Origin: Lamellibrachia columna
Lineage: Eukaryota > Annelida > Polychaeta > Sabellida > Siboglinidae
Direction of reading: 5' to 3'
DNA: 64,000 nucleotides
Assembly: GCA_963662155.1 (NCBI GenBank)
Contig: OY759264.1
Span: 18,477,642-18,541,641, forward strand
The notes under the pieces were generated by a model. It was given only the letters and a program-made list of their open reading frames with translations, searched no databases and had not been told where the DNA came from. Each line of letters begins with the position of its first letter. Positions within the stretch are counted from its first letter, which is position 1. Made by a program: the position numbers and the translations under genes. Shown one piece after another: positions 48,366 through 60,240 of the stretch.

Positions 48366-51153
48366 AGGCTTGTGCGCTCCCACTCGTCTTGTCTTTTTTG
48401 ACATTGGTCAGTCGCTGTTGGTGAATTTTGGCATGTGCTCCCCACTCGTCTTGTCTTTTTTGACACTGGTCAGTCGCTGTTGGTGGACATTGGCTTGTGC
48501 ACTTCCACCCGTCTTGTCTTTTTTGACATTGGTCAGGCGTTGTTGGCGTACTTTGACTTGTGCGCTTCCACTCGTCTTGTCTTTTTTGACATTGGTCAGT
48601 CACTGTTGGTGAACTTTGGCATGTGCTCTCCCACTCGTCTTGTCTTTTTGACACTGGTCAGCTGCTGTTGGTGAACTTTGACTTGTGCGCTCCCACTCGT
48701 CTTGCCTTTTTCACACTGGTCAGTCACTGTTGGTGGACTTTGGCTTGTACGCTTCCATTCGTCTTGTCTTTTTCACACTGGCCAGTCGCTGTTGGTGGAC
48801 TTTGGCTTGTGCGCTCCCACTCGTCTTGTCTTTTTTGACATTGGTCAGTCGCTGTTGGCGGACTTTGACTTGTGTGCTCCCACTCGTCTTGTCTTTTTTC
48901 ACACTGGTCAGTCGCTGTTGGTGGACTTTGGCTTCTACGCTTCCACTCGTCTTGTCTTTTTCACACTGGTCAGTCGCTGTTGGTGGACTTTGGCTTGTGT
49001 ACTTCCACCCGTCTTGTCTTTTTTGACACTGATCAGTCGCTGTTGGTGGACTTTGACTTGTGTACTTCCACTCGTCTTGTCTTTTTTGACATTGGTCAGG
49101 CGTTGTTGGCGTACTTTGACTTGTGTGCTCCCACTCGTCTTGTATTTTTTGACATTGGTCAGTCACTGTTGGTGAATTTTGGCATGTGCTCTCCCACTCG
49201 TCTTGTCTTTTTTGACACTGGTCAGTCGCTGTTGGTGGACATTGACTTGTGCACTTCCACCCGTCTTGTCTTTTTTGACATTGGTCAGGCGTTGTTGGCG
49301 TACTTTGACTTGTGTGCTCCCACTCGTCTTGTCTTTTTTGACATTGGTCAGTCACTGTTGGTGAACTTTGGCATGTGCTCTCCCACTCGTCTTGTCTTTT
49401 TGACATTGGTCAGTCGCTATTGGCGGACTTTGACTTGTGTGCTCCCACTCGTCTTGTCTTTTTTCACACTGGTCAGTCACTGTTGGTGGACTTTGGCTTG
49501 TGCGCTACCACTCGTCTTGTCTTTTTGACACTGGTCAGTCGCTGTTGGTGGACTTTGGCCTATGCGTTTCCACCCGTCTTGTCTGTTTTGACACTGGTCA
49601 GTCGCTGTTGGTGGACTTTGGCGTGTGCGCTCCCACTCGTCTTGTCTTTTTTTGACATTGGTCAGTCGCTGTTGGTGGACTTTGGCGTGTGCGCTCCCAC
49701 TCGTCTTGTCTTTTTTGACATTGGTCAGTCACTGTTGGTGAACTTTGGCATGTGCTCTCCCACTCGTCTTGTCTTTTTGATACTGGTCAGCTGCTGTTGG
49801 TGAACTTTGACTTGTGCGCTCCCACTCGTCTTGCCTTTTTCACACTGGTCAGTCACTGTTGGTGGACTTTGGCTTGTGCGTTTCCACTCGTCTTGTCTTT
49901 TTTGACATTGGTCCGTCGCTGTTGGCGGACTTTGGCTTGTGCGCTCCCACTCGTCTTGTCTTTTTCGCACTGGGCAGTCACTGTTGGTGGACTTTGGCTT
50001 GTGCACTTCCACTCGTCTTGTCTTTTTGACACTGGTCAGTCGCTGTTGGTGGACTTTGGCTTGTGTTCTCCCACTCGTCTTGTCTTTTTTGACATTGGTC
50101 AGGCGCTGTTGGTGGACTTTGACTTGTGTACTTCCACTCGTCTTGTCTTTTTTGACATTGGTCAGGCGTTTTTGGCGTACTTTGACTTGTGTGCTCCCAC
50201 TCGTCTTGTCTTTTTTGACATTGGTCAGTCACTGTTGGTGAATTTTGGCATGTGCTCCCCACTCGTCTTGTCTTTTTTGACACTGGTCAGTCGCTGTTGG
50301 TGGACATTGGCTTGTGCACTTCCACCCGTCTTGTCTTTTTTGACATTGGTCAGGCGTTGTTGGCGTACTTTGACTTGTGTACTTCCACTCGTCTTGTCTT
50401 TTTTGACATTGGTCAGTCACTGTTGGTGAACTTTGGCATGTGCTCTCCCACTCGTCTTGTCTTTTTGACACTGGTCAGCTGCTGTTGGTGAACTTTGACT
50501 TGTGCGCTCCCACTCGTCTTGCCTTTTTCACACTGGTCAGTCACTGTTGGTGGACTTTGGCTTGTGCGCTTCCACTCGTCTTGTCTTTGTGACACTGGTC
50601 AGTCGCTGTTGGTGGACTTTGGCTTGTGCACTTCCACTCGTCTTGTCTTTTTGACACTGGTCAGTCGCTGTTGGTGGACTTTGGCTTGTGTTCTCCCACC
50701 CGTCTTGTCTTTTTTGACATTGGTCAGGCGCTGTTGGTGGACTTTGACTTGTGCGCTCCCACTCGTCTTGTCTTTTTGACATTGGTCAGTCACTGTTGGT
50801 GGACTTTGGCTTGTGCGTTTCCACTCGTCTTGTCTTTTTCGACATTGGTCCGTCGCTGTTGGCGGACTTTGGCTTGTGCGCTCCCACTCGTCTTGTCTTT
50901 TTCGCACTGGGCAGTCACTGTTGGTGGATTTTGGCTTGTGCACTTCCACTCGTCTTGTCTTTTAGACACTGGTCAGTCGCTGTTGGTGGACTTTCGCTTG
51001 TGCGCTTCCACTCGTCTTGTCTTTTTGACATTGGTCAGTCGCTGTTGGTAGACTTTGACTTGTGCGCTCCCACTCGTCTTGTCTTTTTGACATTGGTCAG
51101 GTACTGTTGGTGGACTTTAGCTTGTTCGCTCCCACTTGTCTTGTCTTTTTGAC
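48366..51153. repeat. 63-bp minisatellite, left arm, about 44 copies
   Basis: The unit contains CTTGTGCGCTCCCACTCGTC, TTGTCTTTTTTGACA and TGGTCAGTCGCTGTTGGTGG. A T-run of 5-7 bases varies between copies and shifts frame. Because 63 is a multiple of 3, long open frames appear on both strands (for example 48720-49406 minus, 49752-50429 plus). They are repeats of the DTGQSLLVDFGLCxxTRLVFF or QKRQDEWxxTSQSPPTATDQC type. I consider them non-coding. Confidence 0.9.
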
Positions 51154-51825
51154 ATGGTATGCATGGAGACATTTGACACCATGTGACATGCATGGATACA
51201 TTGACCGCTGTGTGATATGTATGGAGACATTGACCACCATGTGGTATGCATGGAGATATTTACCACTGTGTGATATGGAGATATTGACCGCCATGTGACA
51301 TGTATGGAGACATTTGACACCATGTGGAATGCATGGAGACATTGACTGCCATATGACATGCGTGGAGACATTGACTACTATGTGACGTGCATGGAGACAT
51401 TGACCGTCATGTGACATGCATGGAGACATTGACTGCCATATGACATACATGGAGACATTGTCTACCATGTGACGTGCATGGAGACATTGACCACCATGTG
51501 ACATGCATGGAGACATTGACTGCTATGTGACATGTATGTAGACATTTACCACTATGTGGTATGTATGGAGACGTTTACCACCATGTGATATGTGTGGAGA
51601 CATTTACCCCTGTGTGATATGTATGGAGACATTTGACACCATGTGATATGCGTGTAGACATTGACCCTCATGTGACATGCATGGAGACATTTACCACTGT
51701 GTGATATGTATGGAGACATTTTACACCATGTGATATGCATGGAGACATTGACCGCCATGTGACATGCATGGTGACATTGACCACCATATGATATGCATGG
51801 AGACATTTGATACCATTTGATATGA
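51154..51825. repeat. 29-bp minisatellite, left arm, about 23 copies
   Basis: The unit reads GACATGCATGGAGACATTGA followed by C(C/T)(A/G)CCATGT, with frequent variants. Three units make 29 codons, which explains the long His/Met/Cys/Ser-rich open frames here. Confidence 0.9.
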
Positions 51826-51829
51826 TTTG

Positions 51830-51972
51830 ATACGCCGCCACTACTGCCGCCACCAAGGCTTTTTCCGTACCGCCGCCGCCACTACTGCCGCCACGGCGGC
51901 AGTAGTGGCGGCGCCGCCAAGGAGCACGCACGCGTGCTCCTTGGCGGCGGCGGTACGGATAAAGCCTAACCC
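51830..51972. repeat. GCC-rich nested hairpins at the foldback centre
   Basis: Two adjoining perfect hairpins, GCCGCCACTACTGCCGCC...GGCGGCAGTAGTGGCGGC and GCCGCCAAGGAGCACGC...GCGTGCTCCTTGGCGGC. Both are enclosed by an outer inverted repeat (GGCTTTTTCCGTACCGCC against GGCGGTACGGATAAAGCC). GC content is far above all neighbouring sequence. It should form a cruciform when single stranded. Confidence 0.85.
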
Positions 51973-52430
51973 CAACCTGTTGTCGGTTGTATAACCCTAG
52001 ATAGCCTGCAAAAAAGTGTAACCCCCAACCTGTTGTCGGTTGTATAACCCTAGATAGCCTGCAAAAAAGTGTTACCCCAACCTTTTGTCGGTTGTATAAC
52101 CCTAGATACACTGCATCCAGACAGTGCTGTTTGCACAACCCTACCAGCTCCGTTGCGGCAGCGGTACGGAAAAAGATGTAACCCCAACCTATTGTCGGTT
52201 GTATAACACTAGATAGCCTGCAAAAAGGGGTAAACCCAAGCTGTTGTCGGTTGTATAACCCTACACGACCGGTTTGAACCGGTTCTGACGCACAACACGT
52301 GCACAGTGCTCCGTGGCGGCGGCGGTAGGGAAAAAGGTGTAACCCCAACCTGTTGTCGGCTGTATAACCCTAGGTGTAACCCCAACCTATTTTCGGTTGT
52401 ATAACCCTAGATAGCCTGCATTGAGACAGT
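51966..52430. repeat. Central 50-60 bp repeats (CCCCAACCTGTTGTCGGTTG type)
   Basis: About six variants of AACCCCAACCTGTTGTCGGT followed by TGTATAACCCTAGATAGCCTGC. They are separated by CAAAAAAGTGT or by diverged spacers. A further copy is at about 52530-52575. The ATAACCCTA core recalls telomere-like sequence but is not a telomere repeat. Confidence 0.75.
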
Positions 52431-52644
52431 GGTAAATGTCTCCATACATATCACACAGTGGTCAATGTCTCCACGCATATCACATGACAACCGCCCGTGT
52501 TCCGTGGTGGCGGCGGCATGGAAAGAGGTGTAACCCAACCTGTTGTCAGTTGTATAACCCTAGATAGCCTGCATCGAGACAGTGCTGTTTGCCAACCGTA
52601 TCATCACATAGTTGTTGGCTCATAGATAGCCTGCGTTGAAACGT

Positions 52645-52741
52645 TGTGTATGACAATGTCTTGTTTTCTTCAAGTTGTGCGTGACAATGTCTTGTTTTCT
52701 TCAAGTTGCGTATGACAGTGTCTTGTTTTCTTCAAGTTGTG
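52645..52741. repeat. Three copies of a 31-bp repeat
   Basis: TGACAATGTCTTGTTTTCTT followed by CAAGTTGTGCG, repeated three times with single-base changes. Confidence 0.85.
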
Positions 52742-54028
52742 TTCAACGTCTCCACGCATATCACACAGTTGTAAATTTCTCCACACATATCACATGGTGG
52801 TGAATGTCTCCATGCATGTCACATGGCAGTCGATGTCTCCATGCATGTCACATGGCGGTCAATGTCTCCAAGCATACCATATGGCGGTCAATGTCTGCAT
52901 ACATATCACACAGTGGTAAATGTCTCCATGCATGTCACATGACGGTCAATGTATCCACGCATATCACATGATGTCAAATGTCTCCATACATATCACACAA
53001 CCGTAAATGTCTCCACACATATCACATGATGGTGAATGTCTCCATACATATCACACAGCGGTAAATGTATCCATGCATGTGACATGGCGGTCAATTTCTC
53101 TATACATGTCACATGGTGGTCAATGTCTACATGCATGTCACATGGTAGTCAATGTCTCCATGCATAACAAATGGTATCAAATGTCTCCATGCATATCATA
53201 TGGTGGTCAATGTCACCATGCATGTCACATGGCGGTCAATGTCTCCATGCATATCACATGGTGTAAAATGTCTCCATGCATATCACACAGTGGTAAATGT
53301 CTCCATGCATGTCACATCAGGGTCAATGTCTACACGCATATCACATGGTGTCAAATGTCTCCATACATATCACACAGGGGTAAATGTCTCCACACATATC
53401 ACATGGTGGTAAACGTCTCCATACATACCACATAGTGGTAAATGTCTACATACATGTCACATAGCAGTCAATGTCTCCATGCATGTCACATTGTGGTCAA
53501 TGTCTCCAAGCATATCACACATTGGTAAATGTCTCCATGCATGTCACATGGTGTCAAATGTCTCCATACATATCACACAGCGGTAAATGTCCCTATGCAT
53601 GTCACATGGCGGTCAATGTCTCCATGCACGTCACATGGTAGTCAATGTCTCCATGTATGTCATATGGAAGTCAATGTCTCCATGCATGTCACATGGCAGT
53701 CAATGTCTCCATGCACGTCACATGGTAGACAATATCTCCATGTATGTCATATGGCAGTCAATGTCTCCATGCATGTCACATGGCGGTCAATGTCTCCATG
53801 CACGTCACATAGTAGTCAATGTCTCCACGCATGTCATATGGCAGTCAATGTCTCCATGCATTCCACATGGTGTCAAATGTCTCCATACATGTCACATGGC
53901 GGTCAATGTCTCCATATCACACAGTGGTAAATATCTCCATGCATACCACATGGTGGTCAATGTCTCCATACATATCACACAGCGGTCAATGTATCCATGC
54001 ATGTTACATGGTGTCAAATGTCTCCATG
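52742..54028. repeat. 29-bp minisatellite, right arm, about 44 copies
   Basis: Inverted orientation relative to 51154-51825; units such as CATGTCACATGGCGGTCAAT followed by GTCTCCATG. Two further units lie at 52431-52495, separated by central-repeat sequence. Confidence 0.9.
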
Positions 54029-55750
54029 CATACCATGTCAAAAAGACAAGACAAGTGGGAGGGCACAAGCTAAAGTCCACCAACAGTACCTGACCAATGT
54101 CAAAAAGACAAGACGAGTGGGAGCACACAAGTCAAAGTCTACCAACAGCGACTGACCAATGTCAAAAAGACAAGAAGAGTGGAAGCGCACAAGCCAAAGT
54201 CTACCAACAGCGACTGACCAGTGTCAAAAAGACAAGACGAGTGGAAGTGCACAAGCCAAAGTCCACCAACAGTGACTGCCCAGTGCGAAAAAGACAAGAC
54301 GAGTGGAAGTGCACAAGCCAAAGTCCACCAACAGTGACTGCCCAGTGCGAAAAAGACAAGACGAGTGGGAGCGCACAAGCCAAAGTCCGCCAACAGCGAC
54401 GGACCAATGTCGAAAAAGACAAGACGAGTGGAAACGCACAAGTCAAAGTCCACCAACAGCGACTGACCAGTGTCAAAAAAGACAAGACGGGTGGAAGTAC
54501 ACAAGCCAAATTCCACCAACAGCGACTGACCAGTGTGGAAAAGACAAGACGAGTGGAAGCGCACAAGCCAAAGTCCACCAACAGTGACTGACCAGTGTGA
54601 AAAAGACAAGACGAGTGGGAGCGCACAAGTCAATGTTCACCAACAGCAGCTGACCAGTGTCAAAAAGACAAGACGAGTGGGAGAGCACATGCCAAAGTTC
54701 ACCAACAGTGACTGACCAATGTCAAAAAAGACAAGACGAGTGGGAGCTCACAAGTCAAAGTACATCAACAACGCCTGACCAATGTCAAAAAAAAAGACAA
54801 GACGGGTGGAAGTGCACAAGCCAATGTCCACCAACAGCGACTGACCAGTGTCAAAAAAGACAAGACGAGTGGGAGAGCACATGCCAAAATTCACCAACAG
54901 TGACTGACCAATGTCAAAAAAGACAAGACGAGTGGGAGCACACAAGTCAAAGTACGCCAACAACGCCTGACCAATGTCAAAAAAGACAAGACGAGTGGAA
55001 GTACACAAGTCAAAGTCCGCCAGCAGCGACTGACCAATGTCAAAAAACAGACAAGACGGGTGGAAACGCACAAGCCAAAGTCCACCAACAGTGACTGACC
55101 AGTGTGAAAAAAGACAAGACGAGTGGGAGCACACAAGTCAAAGTCCGCCAACAGCGACTGACCAATGTCAAAAAGACAAGACGAGTGGGAGAGCACATGC
55201 CGTAGTTCACCAACAGTGACTGACCAATGTCAAAAAAGACAAGACGAGTGGGAGCACACAAATCAAAGTACGCCAACAACGCCTGACCAGTGTCAAAAAA
55301 GACAAGACGAGTGGGAAGGCACACGCCAAAGTCCACCAACAGCGACTGACCAGTGTCAAAAAAGACAAGATGGATGGAAGTACGCAAGTCAAAGTACGCC
55401 AACAGCGACTGGCCAGTGTGAAAAAGACAAGACGAGTGGAAGCGTACAAGCCAAAGTCCACCAACAGCGACTGACCAGTGTGAAAAAAGACAAGACGAGT
55501 GGGAGCGCACAAGTCAAAGTCCACCAACAGCGACTGACCAATGTCAAAAAAGACAAGACGAGTGGGAGAGCACAAGTCAAAGTCCACCAACAGCGACTGA
55601 CCAGTGTAAAAAAAGACAAGACGGGTGGAAGTACACAAGCCAAATTCCACCAACAGCGACTGACCAGTGTGGAAAAGACAAGACGAGTGGAAGCACCAAC
55701 AGCGACTGACCAGTGTGAAAGAAGACAAGACGAGTGGGAGCGCACAAGCC
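54029..55750. repeat. 63-bp minisatellite, right arm, about 27 copies
   Basis: Inverted orientation relative to 48366-51153, with the same unit and the same variable A/T run. A shortened unit occurs near 55690. It ends at the 20-bp repeat. Confidence 0.9.
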
Positions 55751-55752
55751 TT

Positions 55753-55890
55753 CCTACAATTTACCCATACCTCCTACAGTTTACCCATAATTCCTACAGG
55801 TTACCCATAACTCCTACAGTTTACCCATAATTCCTACAGGTTACCCATAACTCCTACAGTTTACCCATAATTCCTACAGGTTACCCATAA
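55753..55890. repeat. 20-bp tandem repeat, right arm
   Basis: About seven copies of TTACCCATAACTCCTACAGT, alternating with the TTCCTACAGG variant. It mirrors 48271-48365. Confidence 0.9.
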
Positions 55891-57582
55891 CTCGGCTCGG
55901 TTTATATAGCCTGCGCTACTGCTGACGGTGCACTTTTTCTGACGTACAGCACGCGCGTGGCATGTAGAACAATACCAAATAAGGACATGTAGCTGGACAT
56001 ATTTCGCGAGAAAACTGGTTTGACCTTTAGACCTCGCGATGTTTCTGGAAAATTCCATGACTTCGTTCGAACGTTCCAGAAAGCGGCGTTGACCTTGACC
56101 TTCGCGAAACGACATACGTCGAAAAGTTCTCGATATAATGCAACGATGCGATATGCGTCTTATAGCTTACATGCACGGCTACGTTTTTCCCACTGGATGC
56201 ACGAACTTTCGTCCGCTAGGTTTCAATCTGCTAGCTGGGTGAAAAGGCGTGACTTCGTTCGAACGTTCCAGAAAGCGACGGTGTTTGTTTTCTTGACCTT
56301 GACCTTTTGACCTCGCGGTGTTCTTGCAGACTCGTGGTGAAATAGGCGATACGTAGGTGTCGACGCGAAACGACATACGTCGAAAAGTTCTCGATATAAT
56401 GGAACGATGCGATATGCTTCGCATAGCTTACATGCACGGCTACGTTTTTCCCGCTGCATGCACGAACTTTCGACCGCTAGGTTTCAGTCTACTAGCAGGG
56501 TGAAAATGCGGGATGGTGTTTCTTTTCGTGAGCGTGGAAAATTCCATGACGTCGTTCGAACGTTCCAGTAAACATCCGTAAGTCGTCTTAGCGATATTAC
56601 ATGCTACCCTCGTTGTATGGTTATGCTGTTTGTATCGTTCAATAAAATACGTGTGCACTCGTACGACATCGTGTTGTTGTGTTCATTTCCTCGTTTCCTC
56701 GTTAGCCTCTTCGAACCCTGTTAATGACCCTGTTAATGATCACTGCCGCTACCGTCGCTGCTGCTAACAGACCCTTCGTTCCCTCCCGAAACCCCTCTCC
56801 GACAATCGAATCACCCAGGAGAGCGCCTCTTGGTGACCGTATCACCCAGGTTCACCTGAAACCTGCATGTCCTTTTAGGGTTAGGGTCAGGGTTCACTAC
56901 AGACGACAGAATTAGGGTTATTAACCCTAACCCTAACTGGCTATCGTATCAGTACAAAAGGTCGGTGACCTTTGATCTTTGACCTTGCCCCACAGCGCCG
57001 TCTGGTAATCAAAACAAGATGGCGCACCCCTGGTGACCGTATCATCGCAAAACAACATGGCAGCAAAACAAGATGGCAGCCTCCATAGAAAGGTCACGTG
57101 ACATGCAAACGAAGAGCTGTGACGTCATAAGTCACGTGACGGCTCTCGACCCATCATAATGAGTCCCTGTGGCGCCTCTGGCGACACTATCACCGCAAAA
57201 CAATGTCTCGGGGGCGATAATAGGGGATGACACGTTGCGCCCCCTGGTGACGGTTTCACTACAAAACGGTGTAATTTATGCTAATTTATGCAAATTTATG
57301 CAAATGAGCTGTGACGTCATAAGTCACGTGATGGTTCTCGACCAATCAGATCCATCGACACAATTACCCCCCCTGGCGCCCCCTGGTGGTGAAACTGCTC
57401 TCGACCAATCAGAATGAGCTCAAAATCGACTCATTTGAGCGATAATAGGGGATTATACGGTGGCGCCCCTAGCGGCAATAAGCGCACGACCAATCAGAAC
57501 GCTCCATTTCAAATTTCAACCAATCAGAATGAGCTCCAAATCTGCTCATTTTTGATCCTTCAGATGCCCCCACATACTACTG
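55891..57582. repeat. Right unique arm of the foldback
   Basis: Inverted match to 46400-48270, with the same order of motifs: the GAACGTTC palindrome blocks (56075-56575), TTAGGG/CCCTAA segments (56874-56935), then GCGCCCCCTGGTGA, TGACGTCA and GTCACGTGAC. A perfect CTCF-like core, CCACCAGGGGGCGC on the minus strand, is at 57376-57389. The arms are similar but not identical, so they have had time to diverge. Confidence 0.75.
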
Positions 57583-57689
57583 ATACACACTGAATTTCCA
57601 CCTGAATTGTTACGTTCAGCCACAGAGCAAAACACCACATACAGCAAGCAGTGCAAGAAGAGGGAAAAAGGGAGGGATAAGGCAAACAC

Positions 57690-60240
57690 TGAAAATGATG
57701 AAGATTTGCAAATTACCCCTCCACACCGTACTCCTTTCTAACGTCCGCTCACTTCATTCAAAAATGGACGAGCTACAAGCAAACCTGAACTATATGCACG
57801 AATACAGACAGGCCTGTCTACTTGCTTTTACTGAGACTTGGCTTGATGGTAATGAGCAAGACAGTGATTTATTTATCGATGGGTTTGGAACACGCATTCG
57901 ATTGGACACTGATAAAGAACACGGAGGGGGAGTATGCTTCTGTGTCAATCGGAGATGGTGCATAACGGTCATTGTTCGTGACACACACTGAACGCCTGAC
58001 ATTGAACTCCTGCCAAGGTAATTCTCCTAGTTATTCTTCACACTTGTTTACATCCACCCAGGCGCCAATGCCGCAAGGGCTGCAAAACTTATTTCAAACC
58101 ACATCACCAAACTGGACTCTATTTTTCCAGATGCTTCGAAATTTTTGCTGGGTGACTTTAATCACTGCCTTCTCGATAAGTCATTGAAGACGTTTCGTCA
58201 ACACGTCACATGTCCAACTCGTCTGAACAAGACATTTGATTTTGCTACGGTTCAGTGCATGCAGCTTATACGTCTGTAGCGTTACCTCATATTGGATCAG
58301 CTGACCACAATTGTGTACTCCTAGCCCCCGTGTACAAACCGGTATTTCATAGACATGAGCCGGTGGTGAAAACCGTGAAAAGCTGAACTGCCGATAGTAT
58401 TGTTGCTTTACAGGACTGCTTTGACTGCACATAGTGGCACGTGTTCTATGACACGTGTAAAAATCCGAATGAACTTGTTGATGTTATTTCATCATATATT
58501 TCGTTCTGCGCTGACTCTGTGATTCCAACTAAACAATTCACTGTTTTCCCCAACAATAAACCTTGGGTCACGAAACATCTTAAAGCCGTCCTAAATAAAA
58601 AGAAAATAGTCTTCTTCCAGGGTACGACCGAAGAGGAAAAAACAGGTAAACATTAGCAATTAGGCAGGCGAAACAGCAGTATAAACAGAAGGTTGAACTC
58701 AAGTTTGTTGGTGGTAATTTTTTCGTGACGCTTGGAAGGGGATAAAGAACATGGCAGCTGTCAACATGATGACAGACCCAGTTAGATCTAATGTGAGGCT
58801 GCAGGGTGTGAGTGATGAGTCTTTGCTCGAAGTGTTTAATGATTTCTTTACACGTTTTGAAGAACACAACTTTTCATCCTACATGTCTGATCTAACGTCG
58901 TCTTTGACGTTTGATAAAGAGAGTGTAGCTAATTGTCTTAAGATGATCAACATAAACAATAGCCCAGGCCCTGATAGCATCTGTGGCAGAACTCTGAAGT
59001 TTTGTGCTCATACCTCTAGACACTGCTAGTATTCCCACTGTTTGGAAAACTTCTACTGTCATTCCCATTCCCAAGACAAACAATCCAAAACAGCTAAACA
59101 ACTTCAGACCAGTTGCTCTAAAATTCCTTGTTATGAAAACACTGGAAAAACTAGTCAAGTCACTGATCCTGCCCATCACTGAGAGCCAATTAGACCCACT
59201 CCAGTTTGCGTACCGGGCTGGAGGGGGTGTTGAAGATGCCAATTTATTCATTCTGGACAAAGTGTATACTCACTTTGAGAAGCCAACTGCACATGCCAAG
59301 ATTCTCTTCGCCGATTTCTCATCGGCTTTTAATTTGATGCAGCCTCATATCTTAGCCCATAAACTAATTTCTGATTTTAATCTTGGAAACCAGCTTGTTG
59401 ACTGTATTGTTGATTTTTTGTCATGTCGTCCTCGGTCTGTTTTTGTGAATGGGAAATTTTCTGACATGAGGTTGACACATACGGGCTCGCCCCAAGGTTG
59501 TTGTCTCCCACCCCTCCTCTACATCTTGTACACTGACAGCTGTAGAAGTGCTCACGCAGACAGGTTTTTGTAGTAAAATTTGCTGAGTGCCTTTCTTTCA
59601 CTTCTCTTTGATTCCCAACAAGATCATAGCCCGGCACTACGAGATTTTATTGAGTGGTGAGATGACTCCTATCTAAAGTTTAATGTATATAAGACCAATG
59701 AGTTAGTAATAGATTTCAGAAAACAGAGTCAAGATCCTGAAAAAAAAACTATCATTTATGATCAAGATGTTGAAATTGTCACCAGGTACAAATACGTAGG
59801 TACAGTGTTTGATAACACACTTAGGTGGGCTGACAACACTGAAGTAATCGTCAAGAAATGCCAGCAGCGCCTGTACTTTCTTAGAAAATTAAACTGATTC
59901 TCTGTTGATAAAACAATTTTTAACATATTTTACAAGTCTTTTATTGAGAGTGTTCTTTGCTCTTCGTTTATCTGCTGGTATTTCAACATGAGTGTTAAAA
60001 ATAGGAACAGTTTACAGAAGATTGAACGTGTCAGCTCCAAAATAATCGGAGAGACTCAGAGAGACATCACTCAGTGTTGTAAACAACAGGTACTTAGGAA
60101 GGCACGTTCTATCTTAGCTAATGATAGTCATAGACACTCTGCCGTCGGGCCGCCGTTTTAGGTGCCTCTCGTGCAGAACAAACCGTAAGAAGTTATCCTT
60201 TATTCCTGCTTTCACCAGTCTTCTCAACAATGTGAAGTGA
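57690..60240 (+). pseudogene. Near full-length but decayed L2/CR1-like LINE ORF2
   Basis: An endonuclease domain is present in shifted frames: LLSNVRSLHSKMDELQANL, FTETWLDGNEQDSDLFIDGF, then LLGDFNH (about 58145) and SADHNC (about 58295). The polymerase follows: NNSPGPDSICG at 58956, NNFRPVALKFLVMKTLEKLV, LDPLQFAYRAGGGVEDA, FADFSSAFNLMQPHIL and HTGSPQGCCLPPLLYILYTD. The catalytic FADD box is lost: the sequence after 59575 reads KFAEC and then breaks. C-terminal pieces continue (YKYVGTVFDN, SVLCSSFICWYF, a GRRFRCLSCRTNR-like end at 60145-60185). At least five frame breaks make it inactive. It begins within about 110 bp of the foldback's right end. Confidence 0.85.

Larger units (their letters stand above)
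46400..57582. mobile_element. Giant foldback (inverted-repeat) element, about 11.2 kb
   Basis: The two halves are inverted copies in the same layered order. The ends are CAGTAGTATGTG at 46400-46411 and its complement at 57571-57582. Inward come a motif-rich arm of about 1.9 kb, a 20-bp repeat, a 63-bp minisatellite, a 29-bp minisatellite, and a GC-rich hairpin centre with 50-60 bp repeats. The arms differ in length because minisatellite copy number differs. No transposase or other credible protein is encoded. No clear target-site duplication was seen (left flank GTAAACGG, right flank ATACACAC). It resembles foldback-type non-autonomous transposons; it could also be a locally formed palindromic duplication. 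Confidence 0.7.

Noticed and set aside
48720..49406. 228-codon open frame
   Set aside because: It is a translation of the 63-bp minisatellite and is open on both strands; treated as an artefact of period length.
48366..51153. CRISPR-like array
   Set aside because: Units are contiguous tandem repeats without unique spacers, in eukaryotic sequence.
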